A stretch of DNA of 29,172 nt from a virus. Below, piece by piece: positions 1 through 6,765 of this stretch. The stretch's first letter is position 1. Each line of letters begins with the position of its first letter. The position numbers and the translations under genes are program-made. Where the stretch lies: positions 1-29,172 of the IMG/VR virus record IMGVR_UViG_3300037585_000179. One strand, given 5' to 3'. The notes under the pieces were generated by a model, which saw only the letters and a program-made list of their open reading frames with translations, searched no databases and was not told where the DNA came from.

Positions 1-214
1 AAGAATGTATAGTCCTAAAAAATGTTAAGTCTTCCTGAGTCAAATCAAAACGGTCACTTGCACGCTCTAGTGCTTCGTTTGCAGCTTTTTTAGTAAATGC
101 TAAGTAACCTATCTTATGTGGTGCTATACCACCCTTTAGATAATCCTCAGTTAGATTTAATAATTTAGTTGTTTTACCAGTGCCAGGTGGACCAAGAATT
201 ATGTTCCATGTCAT
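1..214 (-). CDS. SF1 DNA helicase (UvrD/Dda-like), N-terminal part, cut by window edge
   Basis: Only the first 71 residues are in the window and the frame is still open at base 1. The protein begins MTWNIILGPPGTGKTTKLLN, a textbook Walker A (GPPGTGKT) only nine residues from the start. It is followed by GYLAFTKKAANEALERA, which matches helicase motif Ia of superfamily 1 (AFTxxAAxEAxxR), and by FFRTIHS, matching the TIH motif that follows in UvrD/Dda proteins. In phages such helicases act in replication fork movement or recombination; that role is inferred from family and position. The start ATG overlaps the stop of the upstream gene as ATGA, so it is translationally coupled at the end of the replication operon. 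RecD2-like or Dda-like subtype cannot be decided from this piece. Confidence 0.85.
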   Translation of the reverse strand, partial: MTWNIILGPPGTGKTTKLLNLTEDYLKGGIAPHKIGYLAFTKKAANEALERASDRFDLTQEDLTFFRTIHS

Positions 215-501
215 TCTGGGTCAAGTACTGCTTTCTTTAAATCTGGGTCTTGCATCACATACGCACCAGTCGGTTCACCTTCTTCTTCAGTAAATGTTCC
301 TTTAACTAATTCCTGCACTTCTTCTTTTGGGAGTTCCTCAGGTATGTCTATAGAACCATTAGTTAGTGGATCTTCGTTAAGTGCATCAGCTAAGTCCCCA
401 AGAATTAATAAAGCATTCCTGATTTGTACTCGTAAATGTTCAGGAGTAACTTGAGATTCGAGCAGTATTATATACTGCTCGACATTCGACCTCATAGACA
501 C
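211..501 (-). CDS. small acidic protein of the replication operon, unknown function
   Basis: About 96 residues, with an N-terminal half that looks helical (SNVEQYIILLESQ, then a leucine-rich stretch) and a Glu/Pro-rich acidic C-terminal half ending DLKKAVLDPE. I do not recognise the family. The GTG at 501 is chosen because it overlaps the upstream stop as TAGTG and has GGAAAG six bases before it; an ATG two codons further on (495) is the main alternative. The stop overlaps the start of the downstream SF1 helicase as ATGA, so the two are probably made together, and a helicase accessory role is possible but unproven. Confidence 0.6.
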   Translation of the reverse strand: MSMRSNVEQYIILLESQVTPEHLRVQIRNALLILGDLADALNEDPLTNGSIDIPEELPKEEVQELVKGTFTEEEGEPTGAYVMQDPDLKKAVLDPE

Positions 502-743
502 TAGAGTCTTTCCCAATAGTTTTTAGCATAAGTTTCTGGTTCATGGTCTATACTTATACCATTAAAACTTTGTGCTATTACTTCAATAAACTCTTCGGCA
601 TCTTTTACTAATGCTTCGTGAGCCTCTTGATCTGTAGCGTCACCATCTAGTGCGTCAAAATTATCGTGGTTAGCGTTAAAAAACAGGTCGCTAGTAAAAG
701 CATCGACCCAAGTTTTAGTTTCTTTTATATTCATTTCTGACAT
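501..743 (-). CDS. small acidic protein, unknown function
   Basis: Eighty residues, rich in Asp and Glu, beginning MSEMNIKETKTWVDAFTSD and ending ETYAKNYWERL. A clean ribosome binding site (AGGAG, seven bases before the ATG) supports the start at 743. No known domain is recognised; the acidity and small size are typical of early phage proteins that bind host factors or mimic DNA, but nothing in the sequence proves this. It lies between a tiny membrane-protein candidate and the acidic protein before the SF1 helicase, in the same transcription direction. Confidence 0.6.
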   Translation of the reverse strand: MSEMNIKETKTWVDAFTSDLFFNANHDNFDALDGDATDQEAHEALVKDAEEFIEVIAQSFNGISIDHEPETYAKNYWERL

Positions 744-874
744 ATTTTTCTCCTATTTATAATAAAAGAAGTTACTACCAATACAGCGCCACTGAGGTAG
801 TTTTGTGAAGAGGGGCTGAAAGATCCCTCGTAAACCTCGTTTTTATGTATCAGTAGTAACCCCATAGACATCAT
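731..874 (-). CDS. 47-residue putative membrane protein
   Basis: A short frame starting MMSMGLLLIHKNEVYEG, with a C-terminal hydrophobic stretch (YLSGAVLVVTSFII) and a basic tail (NRRKICQK), which fits a single-pass membrane protein. The strong Shine-Dalgarno AAGGAG lies five bases before the ATG at 874. Its end overlaps the start of the next gene by 13 bases. The frame stays open upstream to about base 1162, but that part runs across the neighbouring 79-residue gene and looks like a shadow. A caveat is that the same bases also read as a promoter (TTTACT, 17 bases, TATCAT) whose -10 overlaps this start codon, so the region could be a promoter rather than a gene start. Confidence 0.45.
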   Translation of the reverse strand: MMSMGLLLIHKNEVYEGSFSPSSQNYLSGAVLVVTSFIINRRKICQK

Positions 875-901
875 GATACTCCTTAACTTTTTAAAAGTAA
901 A
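873..901 (-). promoter_or_regulatory. possible internal promoter, same class as the operon promoters
   Basis: On the minus strand TTTACT (896-901) is followed after exactly 17 bases by TATCAT (873-878). These are the same two hexamers and spacing as the candidate promoter of the replication operon at 4507-4535, but the preceding TCC is absent. The -10 overlaps the start codon of the 47-residue frame, so a transcript from here would serve the 80-residue gene and the helicase rather than that frame. Confidence 0.3.
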
Positions 902-909
902 GTAGTTTA

Positions 910-1149
910 TTAATGTATTGTTTCGTAAACTTCTGTGTACTCTTCGAGAGCAGATTCTGTTGCGTGAACCACAACTAAACGTATTATGTCTGGTTCTATT
1001 TCCGACTTTAAACCAACACCCATCGCTGCCCAAACTAAAGCTATGATAAGTGCTTTGTCGTTCTTCTCTTCTTCTGACAATATAGTATAGATTTTTAAAC
1101 AAAGGGACTCTGCTAACTGCATAGCATGTTCGAGTTCTTCGTTGTCCAT
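910..1149 (-). CDS. hypothetical helical protein
   Basis: Seventy-nine residues, MDNEELEHAMQLAESLCLK onward, predicted mostly alpha-helical with a central hydrophobic helix (ALIIALVWAAMGVGL) and an acidic end (SALEEYTEVYETIH). No family recognised. The ribosome binding site is weak. About nine bases upstream there is TATGAT with TATACA 17 bases further up, which could be a promoter giving an almost leaderless message. The gene follows the primase by 41 bases in the same direction. The central segment could be a membrane helix or the core of a small helical bundle. Confidence 0.55.
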   Translation of the reverse strand: MDNEELEHAMQLAESLCLKIYTILSEEEKNDKALIIALVWAAMGVGLKSEIEPDIIRLVVVHATESALEEYTEVYETIH

Positions 1150-1190
1150 AAGTGTTTATCATAATTGTTATGTTTTTCTTTGTATAGTTT

Positions 1191-2705
1191 CTAGAATGGA
1201 TCTTGTTTCATATTCGGCAACTCTATGTCGACTTCCTCGTTAATAAATGCAGGTATAACCCAAGCATTTACACCTCTACCTCGTATGTTAAAAAATAAAT
1301 GTTCTGCTCCCATATCCTTTAACTTTACAACCACTTGATTAGTTTTCATTTCCATAAATCTGTGTCGTTGTAGATAATCCATTAAATCACGTATTCTAAA
1401 GTGTGTTTTATTTTGATCAGTCCAAGGTTTACCAAGTAACATTTCATCACGAGTAGAAGCTTGTGCTATATCTGTACAGAACGATTCTAACAATTCGTTA
1501 AACTGCCCTTCAATAGATGCGTCTTCGCTTACGCTTATAATTTCTAAACCATTTTCTAATAATGATTGTACTAAACCTTGCCAAGTTTGTTCTTTCATTT
1601 TAGGTGGCATGATGTTTAATGTTTCCATACACACACGTTGAAAACGTATTTGGTTTTGTAGTTGTTCGGTTGTTAGTTCTAGTCGTTTATCATTTACCGA
1701 CATAAACCACAGTGGTGGGTCAGTATTTAATTTAGCTAAACTAGAAAACAAAGGAGCATCGTGACCAGCACCTACACCAAACTTACACGTTCTACATTTC
1801 GTTGGGTTACAGTAGGATTTAATCGGTTCATCACTACACTTATAGTTATAATCTTTCTTTTTATGTTGTTGTATTAATGCAGATACTTCGTTAGCTGGTA
1901 GAGGTGGCATAAAGTATTTCCTGTTATAATCTTCTAACTTATCTTCCCAAGACTCAGGATGTGCTTTTTGTAAATACACCGCCACATTAAAGAGTCCATT
2001 ATTACGAGTACCTTCGGGGAAACCTTGCTTTAGTAGTATTTTTAAACAAGGTGGACCAAACTCTAAATCATCTACGAGTGTTGCTATCTCTACTTTATAT
2101 AAATCTTCTGCTGTTGCTAGTTGTCTTTCTATAGCGAAAGCTAAAAACTGTTCAACAGTTAATGCTTTACCTGCTTTTGAAAAACCATACCTAGTAGACT
2201 CTTCACCACCAAAATATGGCATGTTTAACCAAGAGCCTATATCACCTCTGTCCGCTAATACTTGTCGTTGTTTAGGGAATATTTCTAACCCACCAAAACC
2301 TAATCCTGCTGCTATCTCTCGTAGCTTGTCTTGCATTTCACCTGCTTCTACAGGTTCAGCTACAAACAACAGTATATGTGCTCCACCACTTTTACTTCTA
2401 CAGACAACTAAAGGTAACTTCTGTTCCTCTATTTTGTTTACCAATTCAGCTATATCTAATGGATAAACATCTACATCTATACAACCCCAATGACACTCGT
2501 TGTCATCGTCGATAGGAATTACTCCTAAACCATATTCTCCCTGTAAATGCTTTTCCCAAAATTGCACAGTTGGTCCAGAAGTCTTAATTGTAACTGCTTT
2601 TCCTTGTTTCTTTCCATCATTTCTATCTTGTTTAATTTCAAAATGACCATGTGCTCTTTCAGATCCTTTAAATAGCTGAGAAAACTGCTCTGCTATTTTT
2701 TCCAT
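1191..2705 (-). CDS. archaeo-eukaryotic-type primase (AEP, TOTE-like) with zinc-binding and C-terminal domains
   Basis: A 504-residue replication protein that probably makes the RNA or DNA primers for phage replication. The N-terminal AEP core (about residues 10-200) shows the metal-binding pair in WGCIDVDVYPLDI (Asp77, Asp79), the SGGAH nucleotide-binding stretch (His110), and a third acidic strand followed by a conserved loop (LEIFPKQ near residue 141; GSWLNMPYFGG near 157-167). The last loop is typical of the AEPs known from TOTE conflict systems and phage primase-helicases. A cysteine cluster (Cys290, Cys299, Cys304, Cys307; CNPTKCRTC) is the usual zinc-binding element after the catalytic domain. 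The remaining 200 residues may hold a winged helix (RIRDLMDYLQRHRFMEM). No helicase motor is fused, so unwinding must come from the separate SF1 or SNF2 proteins. The last residues, MKQDPF, resemble the acidic tip of SSB. Confidence 0.8.
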   Translation of the reverse strand: MEKIAEQFSQLFKGSERAHGHFEIKQDRNDGKKQGKAVTIKTSGPTVQFWEKHLQGEYGLGVIPIDDDNECHWGCIDVDVYPLDIAELVNKIEEQKLPLVVCRSKSGGAHILLFVAEPVEAGEMQDKLREIAAGLGFGGLEIFPKQRQVLADRGDIGSWLNMPYFGGEESTRYGFSKAGKALTVEQFLAFAIERQLATAEDLYKVEIATLVDDLEFGPPCLKILLKQGFPEGTRNNGLFNVAVYLQKAHPESWEDKLEDYNRKYFMPPLPANEVSALIQQHKKKDYNYKCSDEPIKSYCNPTKCRTCKFGVGAGHDAPLFSSLAKLNTDPPLWFMSVNDKRLELTTEQLQNQIRFQRVCMETLNIMPPKMKEQTWQGLVQSLLENGLEIISVSEDASIEGQFNELLESFCTDIAQASTRDEMLLGKPWTDQNKTHFRIRDLMDYLQRHRFMEMKTNQVVVKLKDMGAEHLFFNIRGRGVNAWVIPAFINEEVDIELPNMKQDPF

Positions 2706-2725
2706 ATGTTGTTCTTCTTATAAAA

Positions 2726-2796
2726 TGCTGGTTGTTAGTAAGGAGTAACCAGCAAACTCCTGCCCAAAATTTGGGCGGAGTGCGATTTATTGCACT
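2726..2796. promoter_or_regulatory. three consecutive hairpins between the SSB-like gene and the primase gene
   Basis: Three stems lie side by side in a 103-base gap. They are TGCTGGTT/AACCAGCA (2726-2733 with 2747-2754), CTCC-T-GCCCAAA/TTTGGGC-GGAG (2757-2780, almost loop-free) and AGTGC/GCACT (2779-2796). Read on the minus strand the last hairpin before the primase ends in TTTTA, as in an intrinsic terminator; read on the plus strand the third hairpin is followed by ACGTTTTT. This could be an attenuator or terminator that lowers primase expression relative to the upstream genes, or a protected processing site. Confidence 0.5.
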
Positions 2797-2808
2797 ACGT
2801 TTTTCCAT

Positions 2809-3582
2809 TTAGAATGGTGCGTCTTCTTGACTTGCCTTAACAGAACCAGCATTTACATTTTGGCTAAACTGTTTGGCTGCAGAGTACACGAAACCATCCT
2901 CGGCTTTTAGTTGTTCACCTAAAGCTATGTCCCAACCATACCAAGATCCTTGATCGTTTTGTTCAACGACAGAAGTAAGTTGATATTTATGTGAGAATGT
3001 CGGTGGTGTAAACACATTACCATCTTTTGTTCTAATCTTTAAACCAGACATTATAGAATTCCATTTCTTAGATTTCTTAAGTTGACTTCCGCCAAAAGCG
3101 AGTATTGCTTGAGCGAAACCACCTTTATCGTCTAGCACTAACACATAATGGTTAGCTGTAGTAGATAGTAAGTTTCCATTCGGTAAATAATCCTGCCCTT
3201 TTTCACTCTTTACGACATCTTTCAATATCTCAGAGTTTTCGTGTACAGCAGCAAGACCTTTTCTTTCTGGCATCCATTCCAGATAGTTTCTTTTATACGC
3301 AACAGGTACTACTGTTACACCAGTCGCACCTTTGTAGAGTGTATTATCTACAGTATTAAAGATATCCCCTTGCTCACAGTCTTTGATGTATTTACCATCA
3401 CGAGCGTTTACTTGAGGACTCATAGCTTGTGTTATACGCAGGAAAGGTATTGCTAAATCTTCGGAAGTTACGTTTTCAAGACCTGAGTTCGCATCTTTTA
3501 ACATATCTGCCTCGGTAAAAGCAAGTTCATTCTTTTGTTGTTTTGCTATTGGTTCATTTTTATTTTCAGTTTTATCATTCAT
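2809..3582 (-). CDS. putative single-stranded DNA-binding protein
   Basis: A 257-residue protein with a charged, flexible N-terminus (MNDKTENKNEPIAKQQKNEL), a central beta-rich region (about residues 40-225) and a disordered tail ending SQEDAPF. A terminal acidic tip with Asp-x-Pro-Phe is the signature by which SSB-type proteins recruit replication partners. I have seen this family (IPFLRI...SPQV...GDIFNTV...VVPVAYKRNYLEW) as a conserved, usually unnamed gene next to phage primases. Position between a coiled-coil gene and the primase fits an SSB role, but there is no direct OB-fold proof. A recombination annealing protein is the other possibility. Confidence 0.5.
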   Translation of the reverse strand: MNDKTENKNEPIAKQQKNELAFTEADMLKDANSGLENVTSEDLAIPFLRITQAMSPQVNARDGKYIKDCEQGDIFNTVDNTLYKGATGVTVVPVAYKRNYLEWMPERKGLAAVHENSEILKDVVKSEKGQDYLPNGNLLSTTANHYVLVLDDKGGFAQAILAFGGSQLKKSKKWNSIMSGLKIRTKDGNVFTPPTFSHKYQLTSVVEQNDQGSWYGWDIALGEQLKAEDGFVYSAAKQFSQNVNAGSVKASQEDAPF

Positions 3583-3586
3583 TATT

Positions 3587-4153
3587 TTAACCTTTTGTTA
3601 TTTTAGTTTTTTGACCTACATATACATTAAAGGTCTCAAATGGGAGGTCAGTACCATTTTCAACCTGCTCTCGTGCAAACGCTTTCAGAGTCATTGGCTC
3701 TACCCAGCGTTTGTTAGAAGGCGAGTACCCTTGCGAAGTTAAACTTTGCAAGATGCCCTCAGCAGAATCATCTTCGCCACGACCAAACTGCAGAGACACA
3801 ACATTTTTTATAATGTCTTCGTGTCCGTTAGCTTTAAGCCAAGCGAAAGCTTCATCTTCCTTCTCTTTCCCTATACGAGCAGAATAAAACTGCTGTACAG
3901 AAACCTTTACTCCATCTGCCAACTTTATCTCAGATAAATTGCACTCACGCATGGCGTCTGGTAGTTTTTGTTCAGATATATCTTTAAGTTCTTTCTTAAG
4001 ATCTGCTAATTGTTCTTCAGCTACGGAAACTTCTTGAGTTAAACGTATCTGTTCTTGTGCCCAAAACGATACTTCTTTTAAAGATTCGTTTTTTAGTTCA
4101 CCCTTTATTTCAGGACTCGAGTCCTCTTCCCACATTTTTTCTATGTCGCTCAT
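3587..4153 (-). CDS. coiled-coil phage protein of the replication cluster, unknown function
   Basis: A 188-residue protein. The N-terminal third has a long heptad-like helix (about residues 25-65, EEQLADLKKELKDISEQKLPDAM). The rest has alternating helices and strands and finishes with a basic-aromatic segment (WVEPMTLKAFAREQVENG, then FNVYVGQKTKITKG). A good AAAGGAG precedes the ATG. This arrangement, directly before a putative SSB, is common in phages of marine alphaproteobacteria as far as I recall, where it has no assigned function. A structural or DNA-replication accessory role is possible. Confidence 0.6.
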   Translation of the reverse strand: MSDIEKMWEEDSSPEIKGELKNESLKEVSFWAQEQIRLTQEVSVAEEQLADLKKELKDISEQKLPDAMRECNLSEIKLADGVKVSVQQFYSARIGKEKEDEAFAWLKANGHEDIIKNVVSLQFGRGEDDSAEGILQSLTSQGYSPSNKRWVEPMTLKAFAREQVENGTDLPFETFNVYVGQKTKITKG

Positions 4154-4164
4154 GGTTTTCTCCT

Positions 4165-4470
4165 TTATTTAAAATCTACACTAACAGGGAAATATTTATA
4201 CTCTCTATTATCCCATTTTAAAAACTTTACAACTCCAGAAGATTGTGCAGCATAGTGTGTTGCGATACCAATAGATATTGGATCACCTACTAATAACAAA
4301 TAATCTTCTTCTCCGAAGTCTTCTAGACCTGCTCGTATTTTACTTACAGCAGATTCAGTGGAAAACATTAGATTGGTGTTTGGGGGTAGTAAGAATTCTA
4401 ACTCGCCGTAGTTTGTAGCTGCAAGGAGATTCTTTCCTGATGCTTCTTGTATCGCATATACTTTTGCCAT
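4165..4470 (-). CDS. conserved hypothetical, first gene of the replication operon
   Basis: A 101-residue alpha/beta protein beginning MAKVYAIQEASGKNLLAATN, with the hydrophobic motif LEFLLPPNTNLMFS and a Gly-Asp-Pro turn (LLLVGDPISIGIATHYAA). Its size and the VGDPISIG turn resemble other small phage proteins placed before replication genes, but I cannot assign a function. AGAGGAAAG lies before the ATG, and a promoter of the TTTACT-17-TATCAT type ends about 37 bases upstream, so this is the first product of the leftward transcript. Confidence 0.6.
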   Translation of the reverse strand: MAKVYAIQEASGKNLLAATNYGELEFLLPPNTNLMFSTESAVSKIRAGLEDFGEEDYLLLVGDPISIGIATHYAAQSSGVVKFLKWDNREYKYFPVSVDFK

Positions 4471-4506
4471 TCTTTTTTCTTTCCTCTAGTTTCTATTAAG
4501 AGTTAG

Positions 4507-4535
4507 ATGATAAACTTAATTAACAGAAAAGTAAA
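4507..4535 (-). promoter_or_regulatory. promoter of the leftward replication operon
   Basis: On the minus strand TTTACT (4530-4535) and TATCAT (4507-4512) are separated by 17 bases, a sigma-70-like layout. The 11-base sequence TCCTTTACTTT around the -35 is identical to that of the promoter candidate at 17937-17947. Transcription would begin near 4500 and reach the first start codon at 4470. Confidence 0.55.
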
Positions 4536-4543
4536 GGATATTT

Positions 4544-4691
4544 GCTATTGGCTTCATGAGCAGTTATTTTTGTGAAATATTTTTTATAAAAGTTGTCAAA
4601 CAGCCAATAAGCCAATAACATAGCAGTCAAACATGCAAGAGTAAAGAGATTTCAGACTATTAACTCTTCCCTATTAGGTGACTATTACCTA
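4544..4691. promoter_or_regulatory. repeat-rich divergent control region, operator or origin candidate
   Basis: The 263-base gap between the divergent replication operons holds several short repeats. AGCCAATA occurs twice in exact tandem (4602-4609, 4610-4617) and once inverted (TATTGGCT, 4546-4553). GTCAAACA occurs at 4595-4602 and 4626-4633. TAGGT and ACCTA form an inverted pair around GACTATT (4675-4691). Between the first and second AGCCAATA copies is a very AT-rich stretch (about 4565-4591). Such iterated sites beside an AT-rich segment, flanked by replication genes, suit a repressor operator array or an initiator-binding origin. Confidence 0.4.
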
Positions 4692-4708
4692 CACATATTA
4701 AATAGTCC

Positions 4709-4738
4709 TTTACCTTATATGTAAAGTCAGTATATGAT
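4709..4738 (+). promoter_or_regulatory. promoter of the rightward SNF2 operon
   Basis: TTTACC (4709-4714) and TATGAT (4733-4738) are 18 bases apart and preceded by TCC as in the other two copies. The -35 lies in an inverted repeat CTTTAC-7-GTAAAG (4708-4726), so a dimeric regulator could cover it. The predicted transcript starts near 4745, which rules out a start codon at 4734 and supports the ATG at 4761. Confidence 0.55.
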
Positions 4739-4760
4739 AGCAGTAAGAAAGGAGAAACCT

Positions 4761-5246
4761 ATGAATATATTTTACGTCAATGAAAACCCTACTGACGCAG
4801 CGATTTGTCTACCTGATAAACTCGTTGTAAAAATGCCTCTAGAATCTGCTCAAATGTTATCTACTGCACATCGTGTACTCGACGGCGACGAGCGTGCCGA
4901 TAGTTTAGGTTTATATAAAACTGCTATGAAAAACCATCCCTGTACGATATGGGTGCGTGAAACTAGCGACAACTATATGTGGCTTTACGAACATTTTTAC
5001 GCACTATGTAGCGAATACACTACACGCTATGGTAGAGAGCATTTAAGTTTTACTAAACTAAACGACAATTTATCTAAGCTACCTTTAAACATAGCTATAT
5101 CGCATAAAACAACTATGCCTCAAGCTATGCCTGACGAGTATAAGTGCCAAGACCCTATAAAAGCATATCGTGATTATATGGTAAACGAGAAACATTACGC
5201 TAAATGGAATAAAATACCTGAGCGACAACCTATGTGGTGGTCTTAG
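4761..5246 (+). CDS. conserved phage protein of the 'AQMLSTAHR' type, function unproven
   Basis: A 161-residue protein starting MNIFYVNENPTDAAICLPDK. The start is chosen for the strong AAAGGAG six bases upstream and because the predicted promoter lies over the earlier in-frame codon. Conserved-looking stretches are KMPLESAQMLSTAHRVLDG, NHPCTIWVRETSDNYMWLYEHF, and the tail DYMVNEKHYAKWNKIPERQP. This family is widespread in marine phages; the N-terminal part recalls the pyrimidine-dimer glycosylase-like (Pyr_excise) fold, but the match is from memory and no catalytic residue is proven. It is the first gene of a two-gene operon with the SNF2 helicase, so a DNA repair or remodelling role would be coherent. 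Confidence 0.6.
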   Translation: MNIFYVNENPTDAAICLPDKLVVKMPLESAQMLSTAHRVLDGDERADSLGLYKTAMKNHPCTIWVRETSDNYMWLYEHFYALCSEYTTRYGREHLSFTKLNDNLSKLPLNIAISHKTTMPQAMPDEYKCQDPIKAYRDYMVNEKHYAKWNKIPERQPMWWS

Positions 5247-5247
5247 T

Positions 5248-6690
5248 ATGAAACAAGCATTCGTTTTTAAAACTGAACCATACGAACATCAATTAACTGC
5301 GTTAGAAAAAAGTTGTGATACAGAAAACTACGCATACTTTATGGAAATGGGAACAGGTAAATCTAAAGTTTTAGTTGATAATGTTACACATCTATATGCT
5401 AAAGGTAAAATAAATGCTGTATTAATTGTAGCACCTAAAGGAGTCTATCGTAATTGGGCAAAACGAGAAATACCAATACATTTACCAGACTTTATAGAAA
5501 GACAGATATATCTGTGGACTCCTGGGGAGTCAGCTAAACTATTAAAAGAAAAAGAAGATTTAATAAAACCTTCTTCCGAGATAAAGTTTTTAGTTATGAA
5601 CGTAGAAGCATTGAGTACACCTAAAGGTGTAAAATATGCATGGAAGTTTATAGCCAACCATGACACACTTATGGCAGTTGATGAGAGTACAACTATAAAA
5701 AACCCAACAGCAAAACGTACAAAAAATATAGTTAAGATAGGAAAGTATTGTTATTATCGTAGAATTCTTACTGGTTCACCTATAACTAGATCACCTTTAG
5801 ATATCTACACACAATGCCAATTCTTAGACCCAGCATTACTGGGTTTTAGTTCTTATTATTCGTTTAGAAATCGTTATGCATTGCTCGTAGACAGGAGTGC
5901 AGGTGGTCGTTCCTTCAAACAAGTAGTCGGTTTTCAAAACTTAGACGAACTAAATGGATTAATGCAACCTTTTAGCTATCGTGTTCTAAAAGAAGATTGT
6001 TTAGATTTACCAGATAAAGTCTACACTCGACGAGAGATAGAAATGTCTCCTGAGCAAAAAAAGATATATAAAGAGATACAGAAATATGCTATATCAGAAC
6101 TGTCCGTAGGTACAGTTTCTGCTTCTTCAGTAATTACACAGATTATACGTTTGCATCAGATTGCCTGTGGTTTTGTATCTACTGACGACAGTGTAGTTAC
6201 AGATATTAAAAATAATCGCACTGAAGAATTAATGCAGATACTAGAAGAAACAGAAGGGAAAGCGATTATCTGGGCAAATTATCGACATGATATAAACAGA
6301 ATTTATAGTATGATCGTAAAAGAGTATGGTGAAGAAAGCGTAGGAACATATTACGGAGATACTTCGGATGCTGATCGAGAAGATTTAATTACAAAGTTCC
6401 AAGATAAAGATAGTCCTCTACGTTTTTTCGTAGGTAACACACAGACTGGTGGTTATGGTATTACGCTAACTGCTGCAAGCACTGTTGTTTATTTTTCTAA
6501 CAGTTACGATTTAGAAAAGCGTTTACAATCAGAAGATCGTGCTCATCGTATCGGTCAGACGAATAAAGTTACATATATTGATATAGTTTGTAAAGATACA
6601 GTAGATGAGAAAATTGTAAAAGCGTTAAGAAGTAAACTTAATCTAGCACAAACAGTTATGGGTGAAGACAACTGGAAAGACTGGTTATAG
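5248..6690 (+). CDS. SNF2-type superfamily 2 helicase/translocase
   Basis: A 480-residue ATPase with all expected SF2 motifs. These are Walker A MEMGTGKSKV (35-39), motif Ia VAPKGVYRNW (61-70), motif II VDEST (144-148), motif III ILTGSP (173-178), motif V TGGYGITLTAA (400-410) and motif VI QSEDRAHRIGQT (427-438) with its arginine finger. DRAHRIGQ is diagnostic for the SNF2 branch. Motif II is DEST instead of DEAH/DEAQ, a form I know from other phage SNF2-like proteins. Such enzymes translocate on double-stranded DNA; in phages they are thought to aid replication or clear bound proteins. It follows the upstream gene after one base and ends at a convergent terminator. Confidence 0.9.
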   Translation: MKQAFVFKTEPYEHQLTALEKSCDTENYAYFMEMGTGKSKVLVDNVTHLYAKGKINAVLIVAPKGVYRNWAKREIPIHLPDFIERQIYLWTPGESAKLLKEKEDLIKPSSEIKFLVMNVEALSTPKGVKYAWKFIANHDTLMAVDESTTIKNPTAKRTKNIVKIGKYCYYRRILTGSPITRSPLDIYTQCQFLDPALLGFSSYYSFRNRYALLVDRSAGGRSFKQVVGFQNLDELNGLMQPFSYRVLKEDCLDLPDKVYTRREIEMSPEQKKIYKEIQKYAISELSVGTVSASSVITQIIRLHQIACGFVSTDDSVVTDIKNNRTEELMQILEETEGKAIIWANYRHDINRIYSMIVKEYGEESVGTYYGDTSDADREDLITKFQDKDSPLRFFVGNTQTGGYGITLTAASTVVYFSNSYDLEKRLQSEDRAHRIGQTNKVTYIDIVCKDTVDEKIVKALRSKLNLAQTVMGEDNWKDWL

Positions 6691-6737
6691 TCATACACAC
6701 AAAGACTTTACACTTAGCTATAGCTTAACAACTACAC

Positions 6738-6765
6738 AAAAACCAACGCACACACGCGAGTTTTT
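6738..6765. terminator. bidirectional terminator between converging genes
   Basis: AAAAAC (6738-6743) pairs with GTTTTT (6760-6765), with an inner CGC/GCG pair around ACACAC. The A and T runs would act as U-tracts for both strands. It lies in the 73-base gap between the ends of the SNF2 gene (plus) and the virion cluster (minus). The stem is weak, so confidence is moderate. Confidence 0.4.

Noticed and set aside
731-1162. 143-residue minus-strand frame overlapping the 79-residue gene
   Set aside because: Its upstream two-thirds reads as Cys/Arg/Ser-rich sequence and lies out of frame over a better gene; only the last 47 codons, with their own ribosome site, are kept.
4734-4760. Upstream in-frame ATG for the plus-strand conserved gene
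   Set aside because: It overlaps the predicted -10 box and has no ribosome site; the ATG at 4761 has AAAGGAG at the right distance.
6716-6725. Perfect palindrome AGCTATAGCT between converging genes
   Set aside because: Ten bases, no T-run and no second copy; the adjacent A/T-flanked stem is a better terminator candidate.
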